From: Emcibacter nanhaiensis
GTDB lineage: Bacteria; Pseudomonadota; Alphaproteobacteria; Sphingomonadales; Emcibacteraceae
Direction: 5' to 3'
NCBI RefSeq assembly: GCF_006385175.1
Contig: NZ_VFIY01000004.1
Span: 186,001 to 250,000 of the forward strand
Length of the DNA stretch: 64,000 bases
In this document: positions 1 through 9,977 of the stretch, in pieces
Layout of the letters: each line of letters begins with the position of its first letter
Position numbering within the stretch: position 1 is the first letter of the stretch
Notes under the pieces: model-generated
Told to the model about the DNA's origin: nothing
The model's database searches: none
Seen by the model: the letters and a program-made list of their open reading frames with translations, nothing else
Made by a program: the position numbers and the translations under genes

Positions 1-95
1 CCTCCTGGAGTGTTGCGCAACTATTGTTTCCGGAAGGATAGCATGTTTCAGGCAGGGTGGGGAGAGGCGGAAAGAAACGGCCTCTCCCGCAAGGG

Positions 96-737
96 TCAAT
101 AAGCCACGGTGAAACGTTTGCGCCGGTGCTTCGGCTGTTCCGCCTCATCGATCATGGCGACGGCGAAATCCTCCATGCTGATACGGGAGTTGCCGTTGCC
201 GTCCACCAGCAGGGTATCGCTGCCGGTCCGGTAGCGGCCAAGACGTTCACCCGGTTCCAGCAGGGCCGGCGGAGAGAGGTAGGTCACGTCTCCTGCGTTG
301 TCAGCCATGCAGAGCTCGAACTGGGCCTGGCTCGCCTGCGCGATCGGCCGGACGGCCGCGGGCAGGAAACCTGGGGCGCTGAGCACCGTGTGGTTCGGGC
401 GGTCGGCCAGTTTCAGGCTTGCCGCCCCGCCGGTAATCAGCAGGCGGACATTGGCATCGGCCGCCGCGCGCAGCATGGAACCGGTCAGCCCGACCAGTAT
501 ATCTTCCCGTCCTTCGCTTGGACGCAGGGCGCTGATCACCAGGTCATGACCGGCGGCAATAAGGGTGACTTCCCGGGTGTCTTCCGCATCGGCCAGGATG
601 GGCCGGACCCCGACGGGCATCCTCGTCAGGCCTAACGGAGTGCGGGACACGGCGGTGACATCGTGATCACGGGACAGGGCTTCCCGGACGATGCGGCTGC
701 CGACATCGCCGGCGGCGCCAAAAACGGCAATTTTCAT
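96..737 (-). CDS. NAD(P)-binding oxidoreductase, NmrA/SDR-like (atypical short-chain family)
   Basis: This 213-residue protein opens with a Rossmann dinucleotide loop of the form GAAGDVGS at about residues 8-15, followed by a strand and an Arg (AVSRTP) that commonly selects NADP(H). The stretch ITGGAASL near residue 101 and YLSPPALLEPGERLG near residue 153 are typical of the NmrA-like/atypical SDR group, which acts as cytosolic reductases or redox sensors; no catalytic YxxxK is evident, so the substrate cannot be named. The ATG at 735-737 is 3 bases beyond the stop of the upstream EamA gene, so the two are probably co-transcribed and controlled by the divergent MarR gene. The family call is good, the exact function unknown. 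Confidence 0.85.
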   Translation of the reverse strand: MKIAVFGAAGDVGSRIVREALSRDHDVTAVSRTPLGLTRMPVGVRPILADAEDTREVTLIAAGHDLVISALRPSEGREDILVGLTGSMLRAAADANVRLLITGGAASLKLADRPNHTVLSAPGFLPAAVRPIAQASQAQFELCMADNAGDVTYLSPPALLEPGERLGRYRTGSDTLLVDGNGNSRISMEDFAVAMIDEAEQPKHRRKRFTVAY

Positions 738-740
738 GGT

Positions 741-1625
741 TCAGATCCTTTGCAAGTTACGATTTGATTTCGGGGACAGGCGCGCCGAGGCATGCTGGCT
801 CATCCAGACGCTGGCGAGGATAATCAGGGCGCCTATGAACTGCAGCTGGCTCAGGGCCTGCTCCAGCACCGCCCAGCCGAGAATGGTGGCGGTGACCGGG
901 CTTAACAGCGCCAGGGCCGAGACCGCCGCCGGCTCCATGCGGGAGATGCCGCGCAGCCACAAAAAGCAGGTCAGTGCCGCGCCAACCAGGCCGAGGTAAA
1001 GAAACCCGAGCCAGTTTTCGGCGCTGAGCGGGGGCAGGGGCGGCTCCAGCAGCAGCGCCGCCGGGATCAGCAGCAGCCCTCCGGCGGTGAGCTGCCAGGC
1101 GGTGAAGGTCAACATGCCCACCGGCGGCTGCCACCTGCGGCTCAGCACCATGCCCGACGCCATGGCGCCGGCACTGGTCAGCGAAGCGGCGATCCCCAAC
1201 GGATCAAGCCGGGCCTCGGGGCCGAGCAATAGCAGCGCCACACCGCCCAGGCCAAACAGGGATGCAAATACCGCCAGCGGGGAGATGCTGCGGCCAAGCA
1301 GCAGGCGGGCAAGGAAGATCACCATCAGCGGCTGTAGCGATCCGATGGTGGCGGCAACCCCGCCCGGCAGGCGGTAGGCACCCATGAACAGCGCAATCCA
1401 GAACAGGGTATAGTTGAGCCCGCCGAGGATAAAAAGGCGCCCCAGCCAGTCCGGGCTCGGCAGTTTCCTGACCAGCAGCAGCAGCAACAGGCCCGCGGGC
1501 AGGGCGCGCAGCAGGGATACCGTGACCGGATAGCCGTCCGGCAGATATTCCGTGGTCACCAGAAACGTGCTTCCCCAGATGGCCGGGGCCAGTGCGGTGA
1601 GCAGGGTGTCGATGGGGCGGGTCAT
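741..1625 (-). CDS. EamA-family (DMT superfamily) inner-membrane transporter
   Basis: The 294-residue product is almost wholly hydrophobic, with about ten predicted membrane segments arranged as two EamA repeats; the first begins LLTALAPAIWGSTFLVTTEY, the second near residue 145 with an AGAMASGMVLSRRW stretch. Proteins of this size and pattern in the drug/metabolite transporter superfamily export amino acids, metabolites or drugs. The substrate cannot be read from sequence. It is the first gene after the divergent promoter region shared with the MarR gene at 1708 and precedes an oxidoreductase by 3 bases, an arrangement usual for a MarR-controlled efflux/detoxification unit. The ATG at 1623-1625 is the only good start. 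Confidence 0.9.
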   Translation of the reverse strand: MTRPIDTLLTALAPAIWGSTFLVTTEYLPDGYPVTVSLLRALPAGLLLLLLVRKLPSPDWLGRLFILGGLNYTLFWIALFMGAYRLPGGVAATIGSLQPLMVIFLARLLLGRSISPLAVFASLFGLGGVALLLLGPEARLDPLGIAASLTSAGAMASGMVLSRRWQPPVGMLTFTAWQLTAGGLLLIPAALLLEPPLPPLSAENWLGFLYLGLVGAALTCFLWLRGISRMEPAAVSALALLSPVTATILGWAVLEQALSQLQFIGALIILASVWMSQHASARLSPKSNRNLQRI

Positions 1626-1642
1626 GAGGGGCTCCGTATAAT

Positions 1643-1685
1643 TATCTTGACCTCAAGATAATTATATAAATCTTGACGTCAAGAT
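1643..1685. promoter_or_regulatory. Two palindromic operators for the adjacent MarR regulator
   Basis: The 82-base gap between the divergent EamA and MarR genes holds two near-identical palindromes. At 1643-1660 TATCTTGA and TCAAGATA flank CC; at 1670-1685 ATCTTGACGTCAAGAT is a perfect 16-base palindrome. Both contain the core CTTGA-N2-TCAAG and their centres lie 26 bases apart. MarR dimers bind palindromes of this length, and the position would let one protein control both directions, including its own gene. Binding itself is inferred. Confidence 0.75.
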
Positions 1686-1707
1686 ATTTTTTTGAAATAG
1701 TCGGGAA

Positions 1708-2196
1708 ATGGATCACGTGGATAGAATTATCGCGCAGTGGCGCCGGGAGCGCCCGGACCTGGAGGTGGGGCCGATGGAGCTTATCGGCCGGGTGAAGCGG
1801 CTGTATCAGCACCTCAGCCGCGGCATGGAAAAAAACTATGCCGCCCATGGGCTTACCGCGTCGGGCTTTGATGTTTTGGCGACATTGCGCCGCTCCGGCG
1901 CGCCCTATGCGCTGTCGCCCGGCGACCTGATGGCGGCGACCATGGTCACCTCCGGCACCATGACCAACCGTATCGATCAGCTGGTGAAAGAGGGGCAGGT
2001 GGAACGGATCCGCAACGAGAGCGATAAGCGCAGTTTCCTGATCTCCCTGACACCCAAAGGGCGCACTTTGATCGATAAAGTCCTGCTCGACCATGTCGCC
2101 ACCCAGCAGGAGCTGGTGGCGGGGTTGTCAGAAGGGGAGCGGGAAGAATTGAACGGGCTGCTGAGAGTTTTTCTAAGCGGGTTTGAGGAGGGGTAA
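1708..2196 (+). CDS. MarR-family transcriptional regulator
   Basis: The 162-residue protein has the winged-helix layout of MarR repressors: a helical dimerisation segment at residues 15-50, then DVLATLRRSG, the recognition region LMAATMVTSGTMTNRIDQLVKEG at about residues 73-95, and a wing with VERIRNESDKRSFLISLTPKG. The DKR within the wing and the LTPKG after it are the usual family signature. Such dimers release DNA on binding phenolic or other small ligands. Two matching palindromes lie just upstream, so autoregulation and control of the EamA/oxidoreductase pair are likely. No strong ribosome site precedes ATG 1708, and Met16 or later cannot be excluded but would cut the dimer helix. Confidence 0.92.
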   Translation: MDHVDRIIAQWRRERPDLEVGPMELIGRVKRLYQHLSRGMEKNYAAHGLTASGFDVLATLRRSGAPYALSPGDLMAATMVTSGTMTNRIDQLVKEGQVERIRNESDKRSFLISLTPKGRTLIDKVLLDHVATQQELVAGLSEGEREELNGLLRVFLSGFEEG

Positions 2197-2200
2197 AAGG

Positions 2201-2578
2201 CTATTTTCGCTCCGGGTAACACGCCTCATACTCCCAGCGCTGTTTGAGCTCTTCCTTGGCCGCCACGGCCATGGTTTCCTTTATCCGGGTCCTGAACTCC
2301 AGGCAGTCGACCGTCTCCGACATCAGCAGGCCCTCGCGGTCGGGATAGAGCTGGTCCACCAGCGGCATCAGGTCGGTCATGCCTTCCTTATAGTCCTTCT
2401 GGGAAATGCTGACGATAAATTCCTGGCCATCGGCCTGCTCCAACCGCATCACCAGCCGCGGCAGATGCTGCTCCTTGTCATAGAGCCAGTTGTTATAGAG
2501 CTCGCCGCCGAAGGTCACGGCGAGGAAAAACAGCACGAAACCGATCACGGTCAGTTGGGCTTTGGTCAGGCCGAACAT
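2201..2578 (-). CDS. Hypothetical protein with one N-terminal membrane segment
   Basis: The open frame reaches further upstream, but ATG 2576-2578 is preceded by AAAGGAAG at good spacing, giving a 125-residue product beginning MFGLTKAQLTV. A single hydrophobic helix (VIGFVLFFLAVTFGGELY) at about residues 10-27 anchors it; the remaining 95 residues are charged and contain two Cys (TVDCLEF and EACYPER). The second half would be periplasmic if the helix acts as a signal anchor. I do not recognise the family. It is convergent with the MarR gene (stop codons 4 bases apart) and divergent from the acyl-CoA dehydrogenase operon. Confidence 0.7.
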   Translation of the reverse strand: MFGLTKAQLTVIGFVLFFLAVTFGGELYNNWLYDKEQHLPRLVMRLEQADGQEFIVSISQKDYKEGMTDLMPLVDQLYPDREGLLMSETVDCLEFRTRIKETMAVAAKEELKQRWEYEACYPERK

Positions 2579-2648
2579 GGAAACTTCCTTTGGTCTTTCT
2601 CTTCTTATTACCTGCTCTCTTTTACTCTTTGGCGACAAAGATTCAAGC

Positions 2649-2701
2649 TTGATCCCTTTATATATCTGATAGATACTTTATCATTCGAACGATCGTTTGA
2701 A
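2649..2701 (+). promoter_or_regulatory. Promoter and two operator-like sites of the acyl-CoA dehydrogenase operon
   Basis: TTGATC at 2649-2654 and GATACT at 2672-2677 are 17 bases apart and read as a sigma-70-like promoter. Two symmetric sites overlap it. TATCTGATAGATAC at 2663-2676 covers the -10 and differs by one base from the core of the PadR palindrome at 61273-61295. TTCGAACGATCGTTTGAA at 2684-2701 is a palindrome with one mismatched pair and a perfect 10-base centre, of the kind bound by TetR repressors of fatty-acid or acyl-CoA genes. Promoter and regulator assignments are inference from position and symmetry. Confidence 0.5.
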
Positions 2702-2759
2702 ATTAAAAAGCGGGAGTGCTATTCTCTTGCGGAGAGTTTATGGGAGAAAGGGAGCCGCC

Positions 2760-3980
2760 ATGGATTTTGAATATTCCGACAAGGTCAGGGAGCTGCGTGA
2801 AAGGCTGATCGCCTTTATGGAGGCGCATGTCTATCCGGCGGAGGAGACCTATTTCGCCCATATCGAGCCCGAGGCCAGCCGCTGGACCATCCCGCCGATC
2901 ATGGAGGAACTGAAGGCCAAAGCCAGGGCGGAGGGCCTGTGGAACCTGTTCCTGCCGGAGAGCGACTACGGCGCCGGTCTGACCAACCTGGAATATGCGC
3001 CGCTCGCGGAAATCATGGGCCGCAGCCTGATCGGCGCCGAGGTGTTCAACTGCCAGGCGCCGGATACCGGCAATATGGAAGTGATTGTCCGCTATGGCTC
3101 GGAAGAACATAAAAAACAATGGCTTGAGCCGCTGCTCGACGGTAGCATCCGCTCCGGCTTCGCCATGACCGAGCCGGCTGTGGCCTCCTCCGACGCCACC
3201 AATATCCAGTGCCGGATCGAGCGCGACGGCGACGATTATGTGATCAACGGCCGCAAATGGTGGACCAGCGGCGCCATGGATCCGCGCTGCAAGATCCTGA
3301 TCGTTATGGGCAAGACCGACCCCGATGCCGATATTCATCACCAGCAATCCATGATCCTGGTGCCGATGGACACCCCGGGGGTAACCCGGGTGCGCCCACT
3401 CAAGGTGTTCGGTGATGACGATGCGCCGCACGGCCATGCGGAAATGCTGTTTGAAAATGTCCGGGTGCCGGCCAGCAACCTGTTGCTGGGCGAGGGGCGG
3501 GGGTTCGAGATCGCCCAGGGCAGACTCGGGCCCGGCCGGATCCATCACTGCATGCGCCTGATCGGCGCGGCGCAACGGGCGCTGGAACTGATGTGTAACC
3601 GGGCCAACAGCCGGGTCGCCTTCGGCAAGCCGCTCAGCGCCCAAGGCTCGGTGCGCGAGGATATTGCCCGCTCCGAATGCGAGATCGAGCAGGCCCGGCT
3701 GCTGACCCTCAAGGCGGCCGACCGCATGGACCGCCATGGCAACAAGGTGGCCCGGGATCTGATCGCCATGATCAAGGTGGTGGCGCCGCAGATGGCCCAG
3801 ACAGTGATCGACCGGGCAATGCAGGTCCATGGCGGCGGCGGCTTGAGCCAGGATTTCGTCCTCGCCCGCGCCTTCGCCTATGCCCGCACCCTGCGGCTTG
3901 CCGACGGGCCGGACCAGGTGCATATGATGTCGCTGTCGAAACAGCTGCTGCGTAAATACCGCACCGAAGGGGAGAGCTGA
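2760..3980 (+). CDS. Acyl-CoA dehydrogenase family protein (ACAD10/11-like)
   Basis: The 406-residue protein is a full-length flavin acyl-CoA dehydrogenase: an alpha N-terminal domain, a middle beta domain with [15 protein letters not shown] (FAD/substrate strand) at about residues 138-152 and the WWTSGAMDP strand, then the C-terminal helical domain ending in the [16 protein letters not shown] segment. It oxidises an acyl-CoA to the enoyl-CoA with transfer to electron-transferring flavoprotein. ATG 2760 follows GGGAG at proper spacing and is preferred over the upstream in-frame ATG 2697. Its stop overlaps the next start (TGATG). Coupling to an APH-fold kinase is the arrangement of ACAD10/ACAD11, which handle 4-hydroxy acids by phosphorylation; that role here is an inference. 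Confidence 0.93.
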   Translation: MDFEYSDKVRELRERLIAFMEAHVYPAEETYFAHIEPEASRWTIPPIMEELKAKARAEGLWNLFLPESDYGAGLTNLEYAPLAEIMGRSLIGAEVFNCQAPDTGNMEVIVRYGSEEHKKQWLEPLLDGSIRSGFAMTEPAVASSDATNIQCRIERDGDDYVINGRKWWTSGAMDPRCKILIVMGKTDPDADIHHQQSMILVPMDTPGVTRVRPLKVFGDDDAPHGHAEMLFENVRVPASNLLLGEGRGFEIAQGRLGPGRIHHCMRLIGAAQRALELMCNRANSRVAFGKPLSAQGSVREDIARSECEIEQARLLTLKAADRMDRHGNKVARDLIAMIKVVAPQMAQTVIDRAMQVHGGGGLSQDFVLARAFAYARTLRLADGPDQVHMMSLSKQLLRKYRTEGES

Positions 3981-5023
3981 TGTCGAACGCTGTTGCTGAA
4001 CTGGACGAGGCAAAGCTCGCTGCTTATCTGGAAGGCCGGATTGCCGGATTCAGGGGGCCGCTCAAAGCGACCAAGTTTCCGGGCGGCCAGTCCAACCCCA
4101 CCTTCAGGCTGGAAACGGCAAGCGGCACCTATGTATTGCGCCGCAAGCCGCCGGGCACACTGTTGAAGTCTGCCCACGCGGTGGATCGGGAATTCCGGGT
4201 TATCTCCGCCCTCAGGGACACCGAGGTGCCGGTGGCGAAGGCTTATCACCTGTGCCAGGACGACGAGGTGATCGGCAGCTGGTTCTATGTGATGAGCTAT
4301 GAAGACGGGCGGATATTCTGGGACCCTGGTCTGCCGGATATGGCGAAAGAAGAGCGCCGCGCCTATTTCGACGAAATGAACCGGGTGATGGCCGCCATTC
4401 ATGATGTGGACCTGGACGCGGTCGGGCTTTCCGATTACGGCGCCCCCGGCAATTATTTCGAACGGCAGATCGGCCGCTGGTCCACGCAATATGTGGCCAG
4501 CCGCACCGATCAGTTCGAGGCCATGGAATTTCTGATGGAATGGCTGCCGGAACATATGCCGGCAGACGACGGCAGCGTCAGCCTGATCCATGGCGACTAC
4601 CGGCTCGACAATCTGATTTTCCACAAGGAAAAGCCACAGATCATCGCCGTGGTCGACTGGGAGCTGTCGACCCTGGGGCATCCGCTCGCTGACCTGTCTT
4701 ACCAGTGCATGCAGTGGCGGCTGCCTCGGGAATCCCCCGGCATCAAGGGACTGCAGGGCGTGAACCGGACCAGGGAAGGCCTGCCCACCGAGGCGGAATA
4801 TGTGCGGCAATATTGCGAGCGCCGCGGGATCGGCCCGATTACCGGCTGGCCCTTCTATCTGGCGTTTAATTTTTTCCGGCTCGCCGCCATTGTCCAGGGA
4901 GTCTACAAGCGGGCGCTGGACGGCAATGCCTCCAGCGAGAAGGCCCATATGATGGGGGCACTGGTGCCGGTAATCGCCCAGTTTGCCATTGACGTGATCA
5001 ACAGGGGGGAGGAAATCCAATGA
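3980..5023 (+). CDS. Phosphotransferase family protein (APH fold, ACAD10/11 kinase-like)
   Basis: The 347-residue protein has the aminoglycoside-phosphotransferase/choline-kinase fold. A nucleotide-binding beta lobe holds GGQSNPTFRLET and YVLRRKPPG (the ATP Lys), the catalytic loop is HGDYRLDNLIF at about residues 204-214, and the metal-binding DWE lies in VVDWELSTLGHPLADL near residue 225. It sits between and overlaps an acyl-CoA dehydrogenase (1 base) and an SDR (4 bases). In ACAD10/11 systems the equivalent kinase phosphorylates a 4-hydroxyacyl-CoA before the dehydrogenase acts, so the same job is plausible. Antibiotic modification is unlikely given the operon. Confidence 0.88.
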   Translation: MSNAVAELDEAKLAAYLEGRIAGFRGPLKATKFPGGQSNPTFRLETASGTYVLRRKPPGTLLKSAHAVDREFRVISALRDTEVPVAKAYHLCQDDEVIGSWFYVMSYEDGRIFWDPGLPDMAKEERRAYFDEMNRVMAAIHDVDLDAVGLSDYGAPGNYFERQIGRWSTQYVASRTDQFEAMEFLMEWLPEHMPADDGSVSLIHGDYRLDNLIFHKEKPQIIAVVDWELSTLGHPLADLSYQCMQWRLPRESPGIKGLQGVNRTREGLPTEAEYVRQYCERRGIGPITGWPFYLAFNFFRLAAIVQGVYKRALDGNASSEKAHMMGALVPVIAQFAIDVINRGEEIQ

Positions 5024-5784
5024 CCACTTACGATTATAAAGGTAAAGCTGTCCTGATCACCGGTGCCGGCTCCGGCTTCGGCCGGGCGGCGGCGCTCGCC
5101 TTCGCCAGGGCCGGGGCGGACCTCGCCCTGTCGGATGTGCAGCTCGAGCAGCTCAAGGAAACAGTGAGCCAGGCCGAAGCGCTCGGCGCTACCGTGGCCC
5201 ATTGCCTGTGTGACGTGCGGGACAAGGCCCAGGTACAGAATATGATCGACGGCTCTGTTTCGGTGCTCGGCCGCATCGATATCGCCATCAATAATGCCGG
5301 GGTGGAGCACGAAAACCTGCCCATAGCCCAATGCGATGACGAGCATTGGGAGAAAACCATGGATGTGAACCTGAAGGGAGTCTTCTACTGCCTGAAATAT
5401 GAACTGCTGCACATGATGGAACGCCAGCAGGGGGTGATCCTCAATGTCGCCTCGGTGGCGGGTCTTGTAGGTGCCCCCCGTCTCGGACCCTATGCTGCCA
5501 GCAAGCACGGCGTGATCGGGCTTACCCGGACTGCAGCGGCGGAAAATGCCCGCTATAACATCCGTGTCAACGCCATTTGCCCGGGGGTGACCGGCACTCC
5601 GATGGTGCAGCGGTTTCTGGACAGTGATCCGGAGGCGGTGAAAAAGATCGTCAGGGGAGTGCCCATGCACCGGATTGCCGAAGTTGATGAGATCGTGGAA
5701 GGTATGTTGTGGCTTTGCTCTGCCGGCAACAGTTTTATGACCGGTCAGGCAATCGCCTTTGATGGCGGGATGACGGCGGTCTGA
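5020..5784 (+). CDS. SDR-family NAD(P)-dependent oxidoreductase
   Basis: This 254-residue classical short-chain dehydrogenase shows GAGSGFGRA for the cofactor at residues 16-24, an acidic residue after strand 2 (ALSDVQ) that favours NAD(H), NNAGVE near residue 91, a catalytic Ser in VASVAG and YAASK as the catalytic Tyr/Lys. The C-terminal FDGG motif is present. The start ATG overlaps the preceding stop as ATGA, so it is translated from the same message as the dehydrogenase and kinase. It probably oxidises or reduces a hydroxy/keto intermediate of that acyl-CoA pathway; the substrate is not readable. Confidence 0.92.
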   Translation: MTTYDYKGKAVLITGAGSGFGRAAALAFARAGADLALSDVQLEQLKETVSQAEALGATVAHCLCDVRDKAQVQNMIDGSVSVLGRIDIAINNAGVEHENLPIAQCDDEHWEKTMDVNLKGVFYCLKYELLHMMERQQGVILNVASVAGLVGAPRLGPYAASKHGVIGLTRTAAAENARYNIRVNAICPGVTGTPMVQRFLDSDPEAVKKIVRGVPMHRIAEVDEIVEGMLWLCSAGNSFMTGQAIAFDGGMTAV

Positions 5785-5796
5785 TCTCTTTAAATT

Positions 5797-6282
5797 TCAG
5801 GCCCGGAACGGCACCACATAGGATTTGGTGACCGTGCGCAGGGAGAAATTGCTTTTGATCTGGCTGACCCCGGGCAGGGCGGTCAGCACATCCATATGCA
5901 GTCGCTCATAATCGGAGGCATCCGAGACAATCACCCGGAGCAGGTAATCCGCATCCCCGCTCATCAGGTAACATTCCATGATCTGCGGGCACTCCTTCAC
6001 CTTCTTTTCGAATTCGGCCAGCTTTTCCTTGGTCTGCTTCTCCACGGTGATCTGGACGAAAACATTGTCCGGAAAACCGGCAGCGGCCTGGTCGACAACC
6101 GCCGCATGGCCGATGATGATACCGTCTTCCTCCAGCGCCTTGACCCTGCGCAGGCAGGCGCTCTGGGACAGGCCGACCCGGTCGGCCAGGTCTGCATTGC
6201 TGATGCGGCCGTCTTCCTGTAGGATCCTGAGGATGGCAAGATCAATCTTGTCCAGTTCTATGTGATCAAATTTATTTCTCAT
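5797..6282 (-). CDS. Lrp/AsnC-family transcriptional regulator, probably of ald
   Basis: From the preferred ATG at 6280-6282 the protein has 161 residues; the open frame extends upstream without a good ribosome site. The N-terminal helix-turn-helix reads DLAILRILQEDGRISNADLADRVGLS followed by SACLRRVKALEEDG, the standard Lrp arrangement, and the C-terminal half is the RAM ligand domain (VFVQITV ... YLLRVIVSD). Lrp-type proteins assemble as octamers that sense amino acids. It is divergent from alanine dehydrogenase, and the shared 128-base gap contains repeated TTGCG/CGCAA half-sites, so alanine-responsive control of ald and of itself is a reasonable inference. Confidence 0.9.
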   Translation of the reverse strand: MRNKFDHIELDKIDLAILRILQEDGRISNADLADRVGLSQSACLRRVKALEEDGIIIGHAAVVDQAAAGFPDNVFVQITVEKQTKEKLAEFEKKVKECPQIMECYLMSGDADYLLRVIVSDASDYERLHMDVLTALPGVSQIKSNFSLRTVTKSYVVPFRA

Positions 6283-6295
6283 AATGGTTATTGTA

Positions 6296-6373
6296 CGCAA
6301 TATTATGCGAAGAAACAAGTTATCTGTCGCTTACTTCGCAAGGACATGCGGTGAGTTTTGCGTTATTCTTGCG
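6296..6373. promoter_or_regulatory. Cluster of TTGCG/CGCAA half-sites between lrp-like gene and ald
   Basis: The short gap holds CGCAA at 6296-6300, TGCGA at 6306-6310, CGCAA at 6337-6341, TGCGG at 6347-6351, and TTGCG at 6358-6362 and 6369-6373. Pairs are spaced 10-11 bases, one helical turn. Such phased half-sites fit wrapping of DNA around an Lrp/AsnC octamer. Spacing and repetition are seen; binding is inferred. Confidence 0.45.
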
Positions 6374-6410
6374 TCTTCTACAGGACAACCGCAGGACAGG
6401 GAGACTTCAT

Positions 6411-7511
<1,101 letters not shown>

Positions 7512-7537
7512 TTTGTGCGCGGTAAGCAATTGGAATC

Positions 7538-7566
7538 AAAGGGAGGCTTAGGTCTCCCTTTTTTTT
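7538..7566 (+). terminator. Intrinsic terminator of ald
   Basis: AAAGGGAG at 7538-7545 pairs with CTCCCTTT at 7554-7561 around an 8-base loop, and the T run continues to 7566. It lies 27 bases past the ald stop and separates it from maeB. Confidence 0.9.
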
Positions 7567-7670
7567 GATATTTTTGCCTGAAACAGTACCATTTTTCTTC
7601 CATATATGTTTTATAGGGACATGGCAAAGCAGACTGCCCGCGAAGGCAGCGATCATATGGACAGACGAGA

Positions 7671-9977
7671 ATGGCGGACGACAAGCTCAAGGAAACTTCC
7701 CTTCGGTATCACAAGGAACCGGTAGCCGGGAAACTGGCGATTGTACCAACCAAGCCTTTGGCCAACCAGCGTGACCTGGCCCGGGCCTATTCCCCCGGTG
7801 TGGCCTATGCCTGTGAAGCCATTGTCGAGGATCCTCATGCGGCCGCCGAAATGACCATACGCGGCAACCTGGTCGGCGTGGTGACCAACGGCACCGCCGT
7901 GCTGGGGCTCGGCGCCATCGGCCCGCTGGCCGCCAAGCCGGTGATGGAAGGAAAGGCGGTTCTGTTCAAGAAATTTGCCGGGATCAATGTGTTTGACATT
8001 GAGGTTGATGAGCGCGATCCCGAAAAGCTGATTGATATCGTCGCCTCGCTGGAGCCCACTTTCGGCGGCATCAACCTGGAGGATATCAAGGCGCCGGAAT
8101 GCTTTATCGTCGAAGCCGAATTGAAAAAGCGCATGAACATCCCGGTCTTTCACGACGACCAGCATGGCACGGCCATTGTTGCCGGGGCCGCCATTTACAA
8201 CGGTCTGCGGGTGGTCGGCAAGAAACTGAAAGATATCAAGCTGGTCTCGACCGGCGGCGGAGCGGCGTCGCTGGCCTGCCTGGATGTGCTGGTGAGCATG
8301 GGCCTGCCGAAGGAAAATATTACCCTGGTGGATATCGAGGGCGTCGTCTATGTGGGCCGGGAAAAGGACATGAATCCCTATAAGGACCGCTATGCCCTCG
8401 ACACCGATATGCGCACCCTCGATGACGCCATTGAAGGGGCGGATGTGTTCCTGGGACTCAGTGCGCCCGGCATTCTGAAAAAGGAAATGGTCGCCAAAAT
8501 GGCCGACCGTCCCTTTATCCTGGCCCTGGCCAACCCGACCCCGGAAATTCTGCCGGAGGATGCGCTGGAGGTAAAACCGGATGCGGTGATCGCCACCGGC
8601 CGTTCCGACTATCCCAACCAGGTCAACAATGTGCTTTGCTTCCCGTTCCTGTTCCGCGGCGCCCTGGATGTAGGGGCCACCACCATCAACGAGGAAATGA
8701 AAGTGGCCTGCGTCAAGGCCATCGCCGACCTCGCCTACAAGGAGACGTCGGAGCAGGTGGCTGATGCCTATCGGGGCGAGGAACTGAAGTTCGGTCCCGA
8801 CTATATCATTCCCAAGCCCTTTGACCCGCGCCTGATCCTCGAAGTGGCGCCAGCCGTGGCCAAGGCGGCCATGGACTCCGGTGTCGCCACCCGTCCGCTG
8901 GCCGACGTCGAGGAATATAAGGAAAGCCTCGGCAACTTCGTGTTCAAATCCAACATGCTGCTGCAGCCGATCATCGAAGAAGCCAAGAGCTTGAAAAAAC
9001 GGGTTATCTATGCGGAAGGGGAAAGCGAGTCCGTGCTGCGCGCCGTTCAGGCCGTGGTCGATGAACAGATGGCGTTTCCGATCCTGATCGGTCGTCCCGA
9101 AGTGGTCGCCAGCCGCATCGACAAGATGGGCCTGCGCCTGAAGCAGGGCGAGGATTTCGACCTGATCAACCCGCAAAAAGATGAACGTTACCGGGAATAC
9201 TGGCAGCTCTATCATTCGCTGGTCGGGCGCAAAGGGGTCTCCATCGAGGCCGCCCGGACCATTGTCCGTACCAATACCACGGTGATTGCCGCCCTGGCGG
9301 TGATCCGTGGCGAGGCGGACGCCATGATCTGCGGTAGTTACGGCCGGTTCGATTTCCACATCCGCTATATTATTGAAGTGATCGGCAAGCGCTGTGGCTC
9401 CCAGGATATATCCACCCTGAGTACGCTGATCCTGCCGCGCCAGACCCTGTTCCTGGCTGACGCCTTCATGGGCGTTGACCCGACTGCGGACCAGATCGTG
9501 GAAACCACCATCGCCGCCGCCCGCAAGGTGGAGCAGTTCGGCATCAAGCCGAAAATTGCCCTGCTGTCCCATTCCAACTTCGGCTCGTCCCGGGCGCCGT
9601 CGGCCCGCAAGATGCGGCAGGCGTCGCGAATCCTGCGGGATGAATTCCCGGACATGGAAGTGGATGGGGAAATGCATGCGGCGGCCGCGCTGGATGAGTC
9701 GCTCCGTAACGAGCTGATCACCGACAGCCGCCTCAAGGGCTCGGCAAATCTGTTGATCTTCCCCGACCTGGATGCGGCCAATATCTGCCTGGATATGGTG
9801 AAGAATATCGATAACGGGTTGCTGGTCGGCCCGATCCTGCTGGGGGCGGCGCAATCCGCCCATATCGTCACACCGGCGACCAGTGCGCGCGGCATCTTCA
9901 ACATGACCGCCATTGCCGCCCTGGATGCCAAGAACAATACGCCGCGGGAAGATATCCGGCCGGGCGGGTCAGACTGA
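7671..9977 (+). CDS. maeB: NADP-dependent malic enzyme with C-terminal phosphotransacetylase-like domain
   Basis: The 768-residue protein has the two-domain MaeB layout. Residues 1 to about 430 are the malic enzyme: [12 protein letters not shown], the catalytic Lys region around [28 protein letters not shown] with the metal-binding Asp pair, and a cofactor loop STGGGAAS. Residues from about 430 to 768 resemble phosphate acetyltransferase ([30 protein letters not shown]) but in this fusion usually act as an acetyl-CoA-responsive regulatory part. It converts malate to pyruvate, CO2 and NADPH. Single gene; ATG 7671 has only a weak ribosome site (ACGAGA). The 3' end overlaps the convergent gene by 9 bases. 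Confidence 0.97.
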   Translation: MADDKLKETSLRYHKEPVAGKLAIVPTKPLANQRDLARAYSPGVAYACEAIVEDPHAAAEMTIRGNLVGVVTNGTAVLGLGAIGPLAAKPVMEGKAVLFKKFAGINVFDIEVDERDPEKLIDIVASLEPTFGGINLEDIKAPECFIVEAELKKRMNIPVFHDDQHGTAIVAGAAIYNGLRVVGKKLKDIKLVSTGGGAASLACLDVLVSMGLPKENITLVDIEGVVYVGREKDMNPYKDRYALDTDMRTLDDAIEGADVFLGLSAPGILKKEMVAKMADRPFILALANPTPEILPEDALEVKPDAVIATGRSDYPNQVNNVLCFPFLFRGALDVGATTINEEMKVACVKAIADLAYKETSEQVADAYRGEELKFGPDYIIPKPFDPRLILEVAPAVAKAAMDSGVATRPLADVEEYKESLGNFVFKSNMLLQPIIEEAKSLKKRVIYAEGESESVLRAVQAVVDEQMAFPILIGRPEVVASRIDKMGLRLKQGEDFDLINPQKDERYREYWQLYHSLVGRKGVSIEAARTIVRTNTTVIAALAVIRGEADAMICGSYGRFDFHIRYIIEVIGKRCGSQDISTLSTLILPRQTLFLADAFMGVDPTADQIVETTIAAARKVEQFGIKPKIALLSHSNFGSSRAPSARKMRQASRILRDEFPDMEVDGEMHAAAALDESLRNELITDSRLKGSANLLIFPDLDAANICLDMVKNIDNGLLVGPILLGAAQSAHIVTPATSARGIFNMTAIAALDAKNNTPREDIRPGGSD

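Noticed and set aside
7653-9863. 736-codon open frame antisense to maeB
   Set aside because: Shadow of maeB with the same composition bias; no ribosome site or recognisable motif.
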